From assembly GCA_002682825.1 (NCBI GenBank), contig NOKP01000001.1, forward strand, positions 560,501 through 624,500: a DNA stretch of 64,000 nt, written 5' to 3'. A program made the translations under genes and the position numbers. The notes under the pieces are model-generated. The model saw only the letters and a list, made by a program, of their open reading frames with translations. It was not told where the DNA came from and did no database searches. The first letter of the stretch is position 1. Each line of letters begins with the position of its first letter. This DNA is from Neonectria sp. B-13. Its lineage: Eukaryota > Ascomycota > Sordariomycetes > Hypocreales > Nectriaceae. Below are positions 11,019 to 21,319 of this stretch, piece by piece.

Positions 11019-11159
11019 CGGGGACGGGGCCGAGGGGACGCCTCCGGAACCGGCCCCGATGAAACTAATGCAAGATCATGACCGAACAAGAGATAGACAA
11101 TTGAGCCGGAGGTAGCCATCACCACCACCGGAACTCGATCCGGTATGTAGATTTACCGG
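11019..11159. promoter_or_regulatory. Divergent promoter core: three CGG-N8-CCG sites and clustered CCGG
   Basis: Sites are CGGGGACGGGGCCG (11019-11032, GC-rich and weakest), CGGAACCGGCCCCG (11045-11058) and CGGAACTCGATCCG (11129-11142). CCGG also occurs six times between 11044 and 11159 (11044, 11050, 11106, 11128, 11140, 11156). The block lies between P5C dehydrogenase (start 10878, minus) and the membrane protein (start 11325, plus) and could serve both. Confidence 0.5.
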
Positions 11160-11324
11160 TATAGGAGCTAAGTCGAAGGAGTCACTGGATGTTGATCAGC
11201 CGTCACAAGACGTGGCCCATGGCGCGTCGTGAGAGTGGGCGAGTCTCACAAAAGACCTGCGCCCATAGTGACAGCCGTGAAGGGTGCAACACCATTCCCG
11301 CGACCATATTGAAATACCAACACG

Positions 11325-12219
11325 ATGATGAAGCACTCCAATTACGAAGAAAACATCTCCAACCATTACCAACTTTGGGGATGGTTGGCCGGGGATCTCA
11401 CTGCCGCTGCCATTTCGGCAACGCTAGTGGCACCGACCGTTGCAATTATTGACAGGTATGTGAAAGAAATTCCATAGATGCATTCAATAGCTAATCCTTC
11501 TCAGGTCCATGGTTGAGAAAGTCTCCAAGAACCAGCCACTGCTCCAAGGCCTACGGTCTCACAGCGTCTCGGCACTGCTAAAACCAGGACGCCTATTTTT
11601 CAGTCGGCCGTTTGGACTCGTCTGGGGTCTATACGCAGCGACTTATGCCGTTGCAAATAGCTCAGAGACTCTTTGCAATGAGTTCCAGAAGGCTGCAGTA
11701 GGCACAATTACCTTTGTGTCAACAATGCTCGTCAATGTACCCTTGGGCGTGTTAAAGGACGTCCGGTTTGCCCAAATATATGGCGCTGGTGCTTCGACCC
11801 AGGAGCAAATATCAAAACAGGTCGCAAAACAGCCCATGAGAGTTCCAAAAACCGCCACTGCAACGTTTCTGCTTAGGGATGCGGTGACAATCTTCGGCTC
11901 CTTTACAATGGCACCGGCATTGTCGGGTGTCATCCCTGATAGTCTCGCGGCCAACCCACATACGAAGTTGATCGTCACCCAGCTGACGGTACCTGTGCTG
12001 TCTCAATTAGGAGCCACGCCATTGCATTTATTGGGTCTCGATCTTTACAACCGACGGGGAGTTCCAGCATTGGAGAGGGTTTCACAAATTCGCAGAGATC
12101 TAGCATCTGCGACGCTCGTGAGGTGCCTGCGAATAATTCCGGCATTTGGATTTGGTTGTATTGTAAATATGGAAGCGAGATCATCTTTTCATCAGTTATT
12201 TGATAGTTTAGGCAAATAA
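11325..12219 (+). CDS. Conserved fungal membrane protein, possibly a divergent mitochondrial carrier
   Basis: Exons 11325-11455 and 11505-12219 encode 281 aa; a second ATG follows at once. I recognise the pattern as a conserved fungal protein of unknown function but cannot name a family with certainty. Hydrophobic segments alternate with short basic loops. Three segments look related: APTVAIIDR (about residues 36-44), NVPLGVLKDVRFAQIYG and TPLHLLGLDLYNRRG, spaced roughly 90-100 residues apart. Length and threefold layout recall SLC25 mitochondrial carriers with eroded Px[DE]xx[KR] signatures. It shares a regulatory region with P5C dehydrogenase, so a role in moving proline, P5C or a related metabolite into mitochondria is an attractive inference. 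A non-transport membrane role is equally allowed by the sequence. Confidence 0.75.
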
Positions 12220-12588
12220 AAATCAGTTTGACTTTATATATTGAATTCGACAGACCACGTAAATCAGCTTGCGACTTTGAATATGAAGACCGGGCAGCGA
12301 CGAGCCATTGGTGCCACCTACCGAACATGTATATCAACCATGTGTATTTCTAAGGGTGCAAAGAGCTCAAGGGTCAATCTTGCATCGAGCTTAGTATAAT
12401 GTATCTAGTAGATGCTCAAACTTCTGCCATGACCCCTGCCTTCTAGTGTTCACAGTGCAGTCCCAGCTTCCTGCTCCACTCCCCTCCATTTGGCTCTACG
12501 TCAAGGACGAAGATGAAGGCAACTTGTTTTCGACTATTTTCTATTGCCGTGTCTAAATTTGACTACATGATTGAGCTATTGTAACCGT
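12220..12588. other. Convergent 3' intergenic region
   Basis: 369 bp between the stop codons of the membrane protein and P5C reductase. No gene or notable structure is seen; presumably shared 3' untranslated sequence. Confidence 0.6.
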
Positions 12589-13556
12589 CTATCCAGTCCT
12601 AGTATCGTTGACATGCTCAACGGTCTCCATGAGACGGGCCAGTGTAACGGCCTCTCGTAGAGCTCGGCCAAGGTGACCCCGAACAGCACCTTCTTCCAAA
12701 ACCATCAGACCGCCAATTGTGCACCCTTCAGGAGATGTTCCTTGATCCTTTAATACACCTGGATGGATGCCGCTTTGCAACATGGCCGCAGTGCCTCGCA
12801 TAGACTGGTAAATCATCGTTTGAGCCATGTCTCGCGGAACCCCAACCGCGACGGAAGCGTCAATGAGAGCGTCGCAAATCACAGCAAAGAAGGCTGGTGT
12901 AGATCCTCCTACTGCAGTGGTTGCGTTCATCAGCCTTGGGGGAATGTGAACTGTTCGACCAACTCTTTCGAAGATTGAGGTCGTCAGTTTCAAGTATTCG
13001 TCAGGCAAAATAGGCTCCGAGTTGTCAGTCTCAATGGCTGTGAGCCCCTCAGATGCAAGGGCAGCAATGTTTGGCAGCGTGCGAACTATCCAGGCACGCC
13101 CATCTTGGTTTTCCGCGTTGCTCTCGCTTCCATAGATGGTTGTCTCAAGCTTCTGCCGCGTCCAACCAGCGACGACACTAATCAAGAGCTTGTTCGCCAA
13201 AGCATCGCGAATGCCAGGTTGCGTCAACAACGTCTCGATATCAGCTGGATCGGCGCCGAGAATGATCACTTTAGACTCTTGCACAGCTTTGACGTTTTGG
13301 CCGCGATAAATAGCCAACTTCTCCAGATGCGGCGAAAATTGCTTGGTGAGTGCTTCCTGAGACTTTTCAGATCGCACGCATGCAACGAATCGAGTAAAAG
13401 GGAGACCCCCGTTGCTAGCGACCAGACTTTGGAGAATTGGTCTTCCCAGGTTGCCTGGTATAGCGCATTAGCATCAGTAAAAAGTGTTGGTTTACGAAGA
13501 TGAGGCACTGTACCGCAGCCCAAGACACACAGAGTAGCATCGCGAAGATCCGACAT
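12589..13556 (-). CDS. Pyrroline-5-carboxylate reductase
   Basis: Reduces P5C to proline with NAD(P)H. Exons 13514-13556 and 12589-13454 encode 302 aa. The short first exon MSDLRDATLCVLGCG joins NLGRPILQSLV across the 13455-13513 intron to form the Rossmann glycine motif (LGCGNLG). VRSEKSQEAL gives the NADP-contact Arg-Ser, and SVVAGWT, RTLPNIAA, VGRTVHIPP, TAVGGSTPAFFAVICDALIDA and GTSPEGCTIGGLMVLE follow in the family order. An in-frame ATG at 13592 would add 12 residues; the inner start matches relatives. Having a biosynthetic-direction enzyme inside a catabolic cluster is notable: it could form a proline-P5C cycle, detoxify P5C or act on the hydroxylated imine. Two CGG-N8-CCG sites lie 110-170 bp upstream. 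Confidence 0.93.
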
Positions 13557-14099
13557 GATTGAATGTGACGCTGAAGTTGATTTGCTCGGCATTCGTTTAC
13601 CGTGAAAGGCTACAATACTTTTGCTGGGGAGCTGTCTGCCGGATTGTTCAAGTCGAACGCTTTATCGGCCCTAGTTCCGCACATCCTTTATCGGACAATA
13701 GAAGAGGGGTCCGGAATCGTATCCGAGTTGATAGATCGTCGAGGTCACATGGCAATCAGATTGGCTGGTGGGTCTTTCGGGAGGTCCGCCGGACATGATG
13801 GGGCTAAGCCAGCGACGCCTCCCTAATCTGCGGGGAAACCATGACAAAGAACTAGCTATGAACGGGAGAAGGCAAGCGAGGAATTTGTCTGGTGTTTACA
13901 CTGAGCTGCAAGTGCCGAGATTACGTCTTGCTGGAGTTCAGGGCGGGTTGCCTTGAGGCAGTACACGATTGTTGCTCAGTGTAATGGATGGCACGGGCTG
14001 ATGATACGGACTGATGATAAGATTGGGATTCAGGGAACAAAGGCTTGACTCTTCAGGTTCATTCAGTGATCTATGATCTATCTGTTAAGCTACTGCCGA
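13557..14099. other. Intergenic region between P5C reductase and proline dehydrogenase
   Basis: 543 bp, P5C reductase promoter on the left and proline dehydrogenase 3' flank on the right. No gene is supported. It holds two CGG-N8-CCG sites, listed separately. Confidence 0.6.
13666..13725. promoter_or_regulatory. Two CGG-N8-CCG sites upstream of P5C reductase
   Basis: CGGCCCTAGTTCCG (13666-13679) and CGGAATCGTATCCG (13712-13725). The second is of the CGGA-N6-TCCG form. Confidence 0.5.
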
Positions 14100-15574
14100 C
14101 TAAAAGTATGATCGCAATCTCCTCCTCGCCTCGGCCTTCAGTGCCATGTATTCTTCCATCGTCCTTGACGCAGCGTCGCGGTTCTCCATCGCTCGTCGCA
14201 CTAGATATGCGAGACACTCGCCAACAGTCCCCCAAGTGGAGCATTTGTAGACCTCTGGTGCTGATTGATCCGCGCACTTCAATTGGAGCAGCCCGAAGCT
14301 CACTTCATCCGACATCCCCTGGAGCTGCGCGAACTTGACGGGGACTGTAGGGAGGTTGGCCTTCAGACGCTGCTGGTGCAGATGATGCGCAGCTACCACG
14401 CTGTCCTTGTTGTGGCTAGCAAGCAGCAGATCCACAGATGGGAAAGGACGGCCATTGGGGGCACCAAACTCTCCAATCTGCTGCTTCAGGGCGCCTTGTG
14501 CAATGTAGTTGTAAGCATCATCCGTCTCCTGTTTCGTATCGTGAATCAGGCATCTCTCATCAGACGCGAGATAAGCACCCCTCACCACCTTGAGACCGAG
14601 CGTGAACTTCTGGTCGGCTGCGGCGGCAAGATGCTTGGCCAGCGTGTCTGACGTGCTCTTGAGGTAAGCTTGGTATGTGTTGTAAATGAGTGCGTAGCCC
14701 TCCGTGTTGTATTTGCTCATCAAGTGGACCGCGACAAGCATGATTCCCCACTGGAAGTGCTGGGACTCTGCGTCGACTAAGATGCGAGCTTTGCGGTCCC
14801 TACACTTGGTGCAGATCTCATCTAGAGCGTCCATCATCTGCTGGGGTGGCAGCTTTCCCTCTGAAAACGCTTTGGTGACCAAGGACCCAGCTCCAGTCAA
14901 TCTAGCCAATAGTCAGTATTAGGTGTTAGATCAGAAAGGGAATCATGGACAAACTTGACAGCAAGTTGGTCGCCTTCTCCCAGAAGCTCAACGGTGTTGA
15001 CGGTTCCGGCACGCCAAGCCTCGATGCTCTCGCACCACTGGGTTTCCTTTCCCTCCTCAGCCTTAACGCCCAGCCCGTGCTGGCTGTTCGTGTGGTGATC
15101 AAACACGATTTCTTTGGCGTAGGTCAAGATTGTGCCTCGGAAACCCATCTCTTTCATGTGCTTCATGGTCGCCTGGGTCTCGGCCCCAGTCTCCCCGGCG
15201 CAGAATTGCTTGTAAAAGGTGGGCTTTAGAATCGAACGGAGGATTATGTTGTTGTCAATGCGAGGCATGAACCGTCCAGGGTTGGACAGCTTTGAAAGAA
15301 CCCATAGAGACGGCTGAAGGAGATGGGGTCTTGAGGTAATGGCGTTGATGAAGATGGATCTCAGCAACACCCCAGTTGGCAGTGCTGCGAGAGGCGAAAT
15401 ACTGTCCTGGACTGTTGGCATCTCTGCTGTCAGGTGCCGAGAAGTCGAACTCCGTCGAACTTGGTTCCAGGCATTCTTTGTGACTCCGGGTAGCATGGCA
15501 GCAGTCAATGGCCGGATGGTGGTCAACGCCACCGTACAAGTCGTGGAAGGGGTGTTCCGTAAGACAGTCGACAT
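14100..15574 (-). CDS. Proline dehydrogenase (proline oxidase), mitochondrial
   Basis: FAD enzyme of the PRODH superfamily, oxidising proline (or 4-hydroxyproline) to the pyrroline carboxylate at the inner mitochondrial membrane. Exons 14955-15574 and 14100-14901 encode 473 aa. The first 45 or so residues are rich in Arg, Ser and Thr with few acids, typical of a mitochondrial presequence. Core motifs are intact: KPTFYKQFCAGE, ILVDAESQHFQ (barrel strand with catalytic acid), LGLKVVRGAYLASDER (about 308-323) and LLLASHNKDS. The C-terminal EARRRLRSYF helix matches fungal enzymes. Proline dehydrogenase and hydroxyproline dehydrogenase cannot be told apart here by motif alone. A 53-nt intron ends in CTAG. 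Confidence 0.94.
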
Positions 15575-16524
15575 GGTGTTAATAATCCCACGATGGTTGC
15601 AGATAATTTTTCTATATTGCTGCGAGCTCAATACGTCTTGAGAGCTCAGGACCCCTTTTGAACTTCAGTCGCATCTCGACGCCCGTCGTCGGTTCTGGAT
15701 CTGGACGGCTCTTCACGGCCATCGGTTGTGATGCCGATGCAGCAACTACGTGTCTCTAGAGACGCTTCGAGCGGGGTAATGGTCACATGGCCTCGATCGA
15801 GCTTTATCTTGCATCGCATTATCGCTAATTGGCATGGCTGAGTGAGGCATGCTCTCATTGTTGACACCCTTCGACTCTTGAACCACGGAGCTTGTGCCGG
15901 CACTAAGAGTAGACTGCGGCGTCAGCCACGATGGACCAATGATAGCCTACACACCTCCGACTGAAGACCGACCACCAACCGGGTCGCTGCCCGTCCCGTT
16001 CTCGGAGTGGCGGCTAGGTTGTGTATCATTCCAATCGAAGGCAACCCGATCTGGAGTCTTGTGATCACACAGTCTAGTGTGGCAGTTGCGAGGCCAGCCG
16101 CAGTATCTCGCGAAACGTTGCCTCTTCGGGCAGGTATCGTGGGGAAGGTGGCATGATAGCTCATAGATTATGGGGTAGCTCGAGGCAATATGCTAGTTTG
16201 GTTCACCTTCGCTTGCCTCTGGACGATCTGTAAGTACGGCACTGCAGTTGCTTGCAGATCTAGGCAATGCATACCGACGGCTCAGTGCGATTAGATGGAT
16301 CTAGACCCAGCGTTTAGGAATCTCTTATCAATTCTGATGTCATATTCTGAGCACCAATCGAGCCCAAGCACAAGATACCATTCAGTGCATAACAAGGTGG
16401 AAACGATCAAAGCTAACCAAGTCGGCGACAAGCACTCCGCATTTCGTTTCACTCGAGGTACTTACGCACCGTAATCATGGTGTAAACAAACGGTAATATT
16501 CAGAGCAATAGTTAATTACACTAA
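15575..16524. other. Intergenic region upstream of proline dehydrogenase
   Basis: 950 bp with no supportable gene. It contains the proline dehydrogenase promoter with two CGG-N8-CCG sites, and the 3' flank of the aminotransferase. Confidence 0.6.
15723..15993. promoter_or_regulatory. Two CGG-N8-CCG sites upstream of proline dehydrogenase
   Basis: CGGTTGTGATGCCG (15723-15736), about 150 bp upstream of the start, and CGGGTCGCTGCCCG (15980-15993), about 406 bp upstream. Both keep the triplets and spacing but not the flanking A/T preference, so they are weaker matches. Confidence 0.4.
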
Positions 16525-17849
16525 TTATTCAATTGTCCGAACAACTTCGTCCAATGCTTTCGCAAAATACTCTACGTTGTCTTCGTTGAGCCCCGCCAGA
16601 GAGATCCTAGACGTGTTGGCCATGTAAACGTGATGCTTTTCTACAAAGAGTGTCAGTCTTCTTGCACATATCAAAACACCAAACAGCAGGATTCAAACCT
16701 TCAAGTCGGGTGATCTGTGCCGGGCTGATGCCCGTATAACCAAACATGCCACTTTGCGCAACAAAGTGCGACCATTTGCCAGGTGTTTCCAAGCGTAGCA
16801 ACTCGCTATACAACTTCTTGCGCATGGACTGGATTCTACCCGACATGGTAATCAGATCCTGTGACCATTGCTTTGCAAGCTCCGGCGTGCCGAGAACTGT
16901 AGCTGCAATGCGTGCTCCGTAAACTGGCGGGTTTGAGACCGTGGATCGCTGTGCGTTCTGCAAAATAGAAAACAGTGCTCTGCTGGCTTCGGGAGTCCGT
17001 GTGGCACAGGCAACGAGGCCAACTCGCTCGCCATACAGACCCATACTCTTAGCAAACGACATACAGACTACCGCTTCAAGACCCAGGTCTTCCACCACAT
17101 GCCGAATGATCCATGCGTCGTCGTCAAACGAGCCGGAGTTAAACCCAAGGTAAGCTGCATCAAAAATAGGAAACGCGCCAGTGTCTTTTATAATGGCGGC
17201 AATTTCTCTCCATTGGCCTTTTGACGGGTCACAACCTGTAGGGTTATGGGCACAAGCGTGCAAGACCACAGCTGAGCGGCTGTCGGCTGTCTTGAGCACC
17301 TTGACAAAGCTGTCAAAGTCGAAATGCCCGTCTCGGTAGTACGGAATCTTCTTGACCTCGTAGCCCATGGAGGCAAAGAGTAGGTCGTGATTGGACCAGG
17401 TGGGTTCCGTGATGAAAACCTTCTCTATGCCTGTCTCAGCTTTTTTAAGAGCGAGACCGGCGAGGAGAAGAGATCCGGTGCCTGAGATTGATTGGCAAGT
17501 TGCGACCTTGGATATGGTTAGATCGTCTTCTTCAGACGTCACAAACACGTACTCTTTGCTCCTTCCAGGCAGTAGTGTCTCGGAAGACGAGCTTTGCTGC
17601 TTCGTCTCGAAATGCGTTCAGCCCTTCAATGGGAAGATATTCATGCCCTGCATCTGCGACAATTTCCTTTGCCGCCCGCACCGAGGGTAACACCCAAGGG
17701 CGGCCGGTCTCGTCACGATAGGCTCCTTGTCCGAGGTTTACTTTCTGGGGATTTTGGTCTGCCAAATACCTCTTTGTGACTTCAAAGATGGGGTCCGGGG
17801 GGATGTACTTCGCCCCCGTGAAGATGGATGGTTGCGCACTCGAGCTCAT
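16525..17849 (-). CDS. Aspectate-family aminotransferase (class I, aspartate aminotransferase type)
   Basis: PLP enzyme of the aspartate aminotransferase family. Exons 17553-17849, 16699-17506 and 16525-16640 encode 406 aa. QSISGTGSLLLAG contacts the PLP phosphate, HACAHNPTGCDPS carries Asn187, IFDAAYLGF carries Asp215, SFAKSMGLYGERVG carries the Schiff-base Lys252 and NTSRISLAGLN near the end holds the substrate carboxylate-binding Arg386. The start MSSSAQPSIFTG lacks a mitochondrial presequence, so it is probably cytosolic or peroxisomal, although no C-terminal SKL-type signal is seen (the end is RTIE). AspAT converts 4-hydroxyglutamate to 4-hydroxy-2-oxoglutarate in eukaryotic hydroxyproline breakdown, which would link P5C dehydrogenase to the aldolase here. 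AYLGF replaces the more usual AYQGF. The call is aspartate aminotransferase; the specific substrate is inferred. Confidence 0.92.
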
Positions 17850-18729
17850 GGTTGAAGTGTGAGTGAGATGACTGAGACTGAAAGACACACAGCTAAAATA
17901 TTCCTCTGTTAAAACAACAATGTATTCTTCTCCATGCAAATCTACTGCAAGGGGAACATTTAATGACAACTGTTTGTTAATTGAGATGGCCATCGCAGTA
18001 CCTCGGGTAAGGATCCGTTATTTTCGGATCGCACTCCGAACAACAGATTCGCGCTCTGAAGACTGGGAACGATACCAATCACAGCTTAGCTTAATCCGGG
18101 GCATGGAACTAAACCGAGAACTGCTCCTTGTTTCTTGAGGGAAGCAAGTCCGTTCCTGTGAATCGCATACCCTACAGCGCGCATTGTCGCCCGTCAATAC
18201 GCGGGTTTTGTTGAGCAGGGACTTATGGTTCGTCACACATTAACTATGGCTCGTAGAAGAAAGAAAGAAACTTCGACAGATGAAATAATAACTACACAAT
18301 TGCATTGCAAACTCGCCGACTTCCTGTAAACCTCCTGTTTGCCGGAGGTTATCACGCACGAGACCCACTAGCTTGAGACGCAGCGGATGTCTTGAATTGC
18401 TTCTCCATTGTCCCGCGTTCATGTGACGTCTTAGCGCTCTCTCAGTAAAGGAAGCTGAGGTGAGACGATGGGGCCGACATGTGATCTTTCCTAAGAACTT
18501 ACTTCACTAAATTACACGGTGCTGTCATCTCCACGCGCTTGCGGTAAGGCTAACCACCTCTATGCTCTACCACTTCCCACCCTTGTCTAGTGATTCGAGG
18601 CGGTTTACTACGCTCCGCGATTTCACAGTACAGCGAACCTTGACTCTTGTATTTATCATAGTTTGATTGAAACTAAAGCTATTTGGCCCTAATAATTGGA
18701 AAATACCAAGGACGATGTCAGGCTCTCAC
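17850..18729. other. Intergenic region upstream of the aminotransferase
   Basis: 880 bp, aminotransferase promoter and permease 3' flank. No gene is supported. Two CGG-N8-CCG sites lie near its left end. Confidence 0.6.
18004..18038. promoter_or_regulatory. Tandem CGG-N8-CCG sites upstream of the aminotransferase
   Basis: CGGGTAAGGATCCG (18004-18017) and CGGATCGCACTCCG (18025-18038), centre to centre 21 bp, about two helical turns, about 155-190 bp upstream of the start. Close phasing suits cooperative dimers. Confidence 0.5.
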
Positions 18730-20469
18730 TCAGACGTCGATGTTCGACTTCTTGGTCTTTCCGAGACCAGTCATTTGCAGAATTTCCATCCAAAATCCAA
18801 CGGGAATTTCTTCAAATGCAGCCTCATAGGCATCAATGACCGGCTTCTCCCAAACGAGATCCGCATCCTCTGCCTTGATAATGTGTGTTCTCTTGATAAC
18901 CTTCCATCCGAAGTAGAGAATGGGACAGACCAGAACCATGGTGTAATAGGTGAAGAACGTGCCGATGTCCCAGTTTCCAGGAAGAAACACACTGTAGCCG
19001 TAGGTGCCCACAACCAGGGTCAAGAAGATTCCACTAACCCAGGCAGAGTAGGGCTGGAAGTATCCGACGTAGGGGAGGGTTTGGCGGTTGAGGCCCTGGA
19101 CTTGACACGCCCTGAAGAAGAATACGTAGGTGACGCAAATGACGAGATAATCGATGATCTGAGCGGCCGTGATGATGTTGGTGAGCCACGTGAGGACGCT
19201 GGCTGTCGAACTGGAGATGTTGAGGAAAGCCAGACAAGGGAAAATCATGATTACTGTGAGACAGTAGATAGGAACTCCAGCCTTGGTGCATTTGCGGAGG
19301 AACTTGGGGGCCTGGCCCTCGAGGGCAAGTCCGTAGAGACTTCGGGTTCCGCAGTATGTATAGGCGTTACCCGCCGAGAAGATGCTCGTAACGAGAAGAG
19401 CGTTCGTGATATGGGGCAAGACATCGACACCCAAGTTAGTCATCGCGATAACGTAAGGAGAGGCCGCAGCGGTGCCTGCTCCACCGGATTCGCCGTCGAG
19501 GATAGACAGCAGAGTCGGGTCGTTGTAAGCGACAGCAATTCCGACAGTCAGAGCGCCTCCAATGAAGAAGAAAGCAAATCGGATATAGGTCGTCTTGAAG
19601 GCATTCTTCAGGTAGCGTCGAGGAAGCTTGGTCTCGCCAGAAACCATGCAAACGTATTCAGGGCCGACGATGGTAAATGCTGCGCTCCATAGAGCACCCA
19701 AAAAGCCCTCGAATCGACCCAAGTCGCCTGTCGTGATGTACTCTGCAAAAGGGCCGGGGTTCCTCCAGTGTCGGAAACCGTATGCGTCGTGTTGTGGGTT
19801 TCCGCCAACCATGGTTACGAAGGTGAAGGTGAAGACGATCAGGATCAAGAGGACTTTTCCAGAAGCAAGCCAAAACTCGGCCTCGCCATACCACTTGACC
19901 GTGAAAGCGTTGAGGACGCTGCGTTTATGTTAGTCCAAGATGATTTCTTGGGATGATACTGGGTATACGAACAAGTAAGAGACAGCGCAACCAGCGACAA
20001 CAGCCGCCACAGGGATGTCATCTCTCCAGTAAGACAATACCAGGTTGAGAGCCGAAATCTCAAAGGGAATCAGAACAGCCTCGTAGATGAAGAAGTTCCA
20101 GCCAGCCATGAAGCCAAAGGCCTCATCGACCCAGTGACCTGCCATGCGAATAAAGGCACTGGTGACAGGCATGAAAACGGCCATCTCGGCGATGCAGTTG
20201 TTGACCAAAGCCAGCATGCAGGAGTAGAAGGTGTACGCGATCAGGAGAGAGCCAGGGCCACCTTTGACGAGTCCATTGCCGATGCTCACGAAACTCGCGG
20301 TTCCAATGCTGCCTCCGATGGCGATCAATTGGACCTGGCGGTTTCCGAGGTGTCGCTGAAGATGGTCGGTGTTGGTGACGGTGCCGAACTGGATGCTCCC
20401 ATTATGAGTGGTGGTCTTCTCGACCTTGGGCTCCATGCCGTCGTCGTAGTCTTCCTTGACATCAGCCAT
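18730..20469 (-). CDS. Amino-acid permease, YAT family; probable proline/hydroxyproline transporter
   Basis: Exons 19973-20469 and 18730-19918 give 561 aa, the normal size for the fungal YAT (AAT/APC) family with about 12 membrane spans. The cytosolic N-terminus is acidic (MADVKEDYDDGMEPKVEK). The first span carries the family signature IAIGGSIGTASFVSIGNGL and the second GPGSLLIAYTFYSCMLALVN. NAFTVKWYGEAEFWLASGKV and GPEYVCMVSGET are characteristic loops. The intron (19919-19972) is best read with a GTTCGT donor because only that keeps the frame into VLNAFTVKWYGE. Specificity cannot be read from sequence; position beside proline genes, as for PrnB in Aspergillus, suggests proline-like substrates. 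One CGG-N8-CCG site lies about 313 bp and one perfect palindromic version about 835 bp upstream. Confidence 0.9.
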
Positions 20470-20781
20470 AGTGAAGTGGTCGTATGGATACAAACCGAAA
20501 AGAGAGATGAGTGTAAGAGGGGAGGTTGTCTGGATTCTAACGGAACGGTTCGAGGCCTTTATGAGAAACGGCAAAACGGTCGTGCGCGCATTGCACTTCC
20601 ACCTACGTATCTCAGTGATTATCTACATCCTGGAGTCACTTGAAACTAGCGAAGCTCCACCCCCGCAATCTGGGCGTCCCTCGTCTGATGGGCGGGGCGA
20701 AACGATGTCGCTGACTTGGCCTGTCTGTGGTGTAGCGTCGGTGAAGGATACAAGCAGGTTTCTGGCTGCGCCGAGAAACAT

Positions 20782-20795
20782 CGGATGGGGGCCCG
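20782..20795. promoter_or_regulatory. CGG-N8-CCG site upstream of the permease
   Basis: CGGATGGGGGCCCG, about 313 bp upstream of the permease start. Confidence 0.45.
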
Positions 20796-21301
20796 ATATG
20801 ACGGTATCCTTGCTCTAGTCTGGGCTGGGAAGACGAGTTGGGCCAACAATCTATGTCTATAACCTAGGACGAACTTTAAACCGTGACATGACTTGATCTT
20901 TTCTTGGTTTCTTGTCAAGCTGCAACCGGATTCCTACTTGTATTGAACAATGGCAACTGGTCGCGAGATACTCTACCACGTTGTGAGTTCTGGGTGCTTC
21001 TCCCCGGAAAGAAGCCGGGGCAAATCTCACTGTCTGTGAGCGGTGTATTGAACGCGATTCAGCCTGCCTACTGTCGCACCAACGAAAGTCTAGGCTCCCC
21101 CGACCCGACCCAGCCTCTTCCGTCTCTCCGGCCTTCAATAGGATAACCACTTGGCAATCGTAATCTGGGGTACTCAGGGGGCTAAAATTTGCGCCCACAG
21201 GGGGTCCAGTCTTGATGAAGCGTAGTTTTGTGTCTTGATACGACTGTCTTCCGGGTCCCACTCACATCCTCGGGTTCGATCCCGATGTTATGTGAGCCCA
21301 T

Positions 21302-21319
21302 CACGGAAGCGCTTCCGTG
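21302..21319. promoter_or_regulatory. Perfect 18-bp palindrome containing CGGAAGCGCTTCCG
   Basis: CACGGAAGCGCTTCCGTG is fully self-complementary and contains CGG-N8-CCG at 21304-21317. It is the most symmetric copy of the motif in the cluster and suggests CGGAA-N4-TTCCG as the ideal site. It lies 835 bp upstream of the permease start and 272 bp beyond the MFS stop. Confidence 0.55.

Noticed and set aside
18667..19692. 341-codon plus-strand frame
   Set aside because: Antisense shadow of the amino-acid permease; acidic, low-complexity translation without domains.
21226..21297. GGGTTCGATCCC, tRNA T-arm-like sequence
   Set aside because: The T stem does not pair fully, and no A-box, anticodon arm or acceptor stem partner lies upstream. 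I kept only the imperfect inverted repeat as a note.
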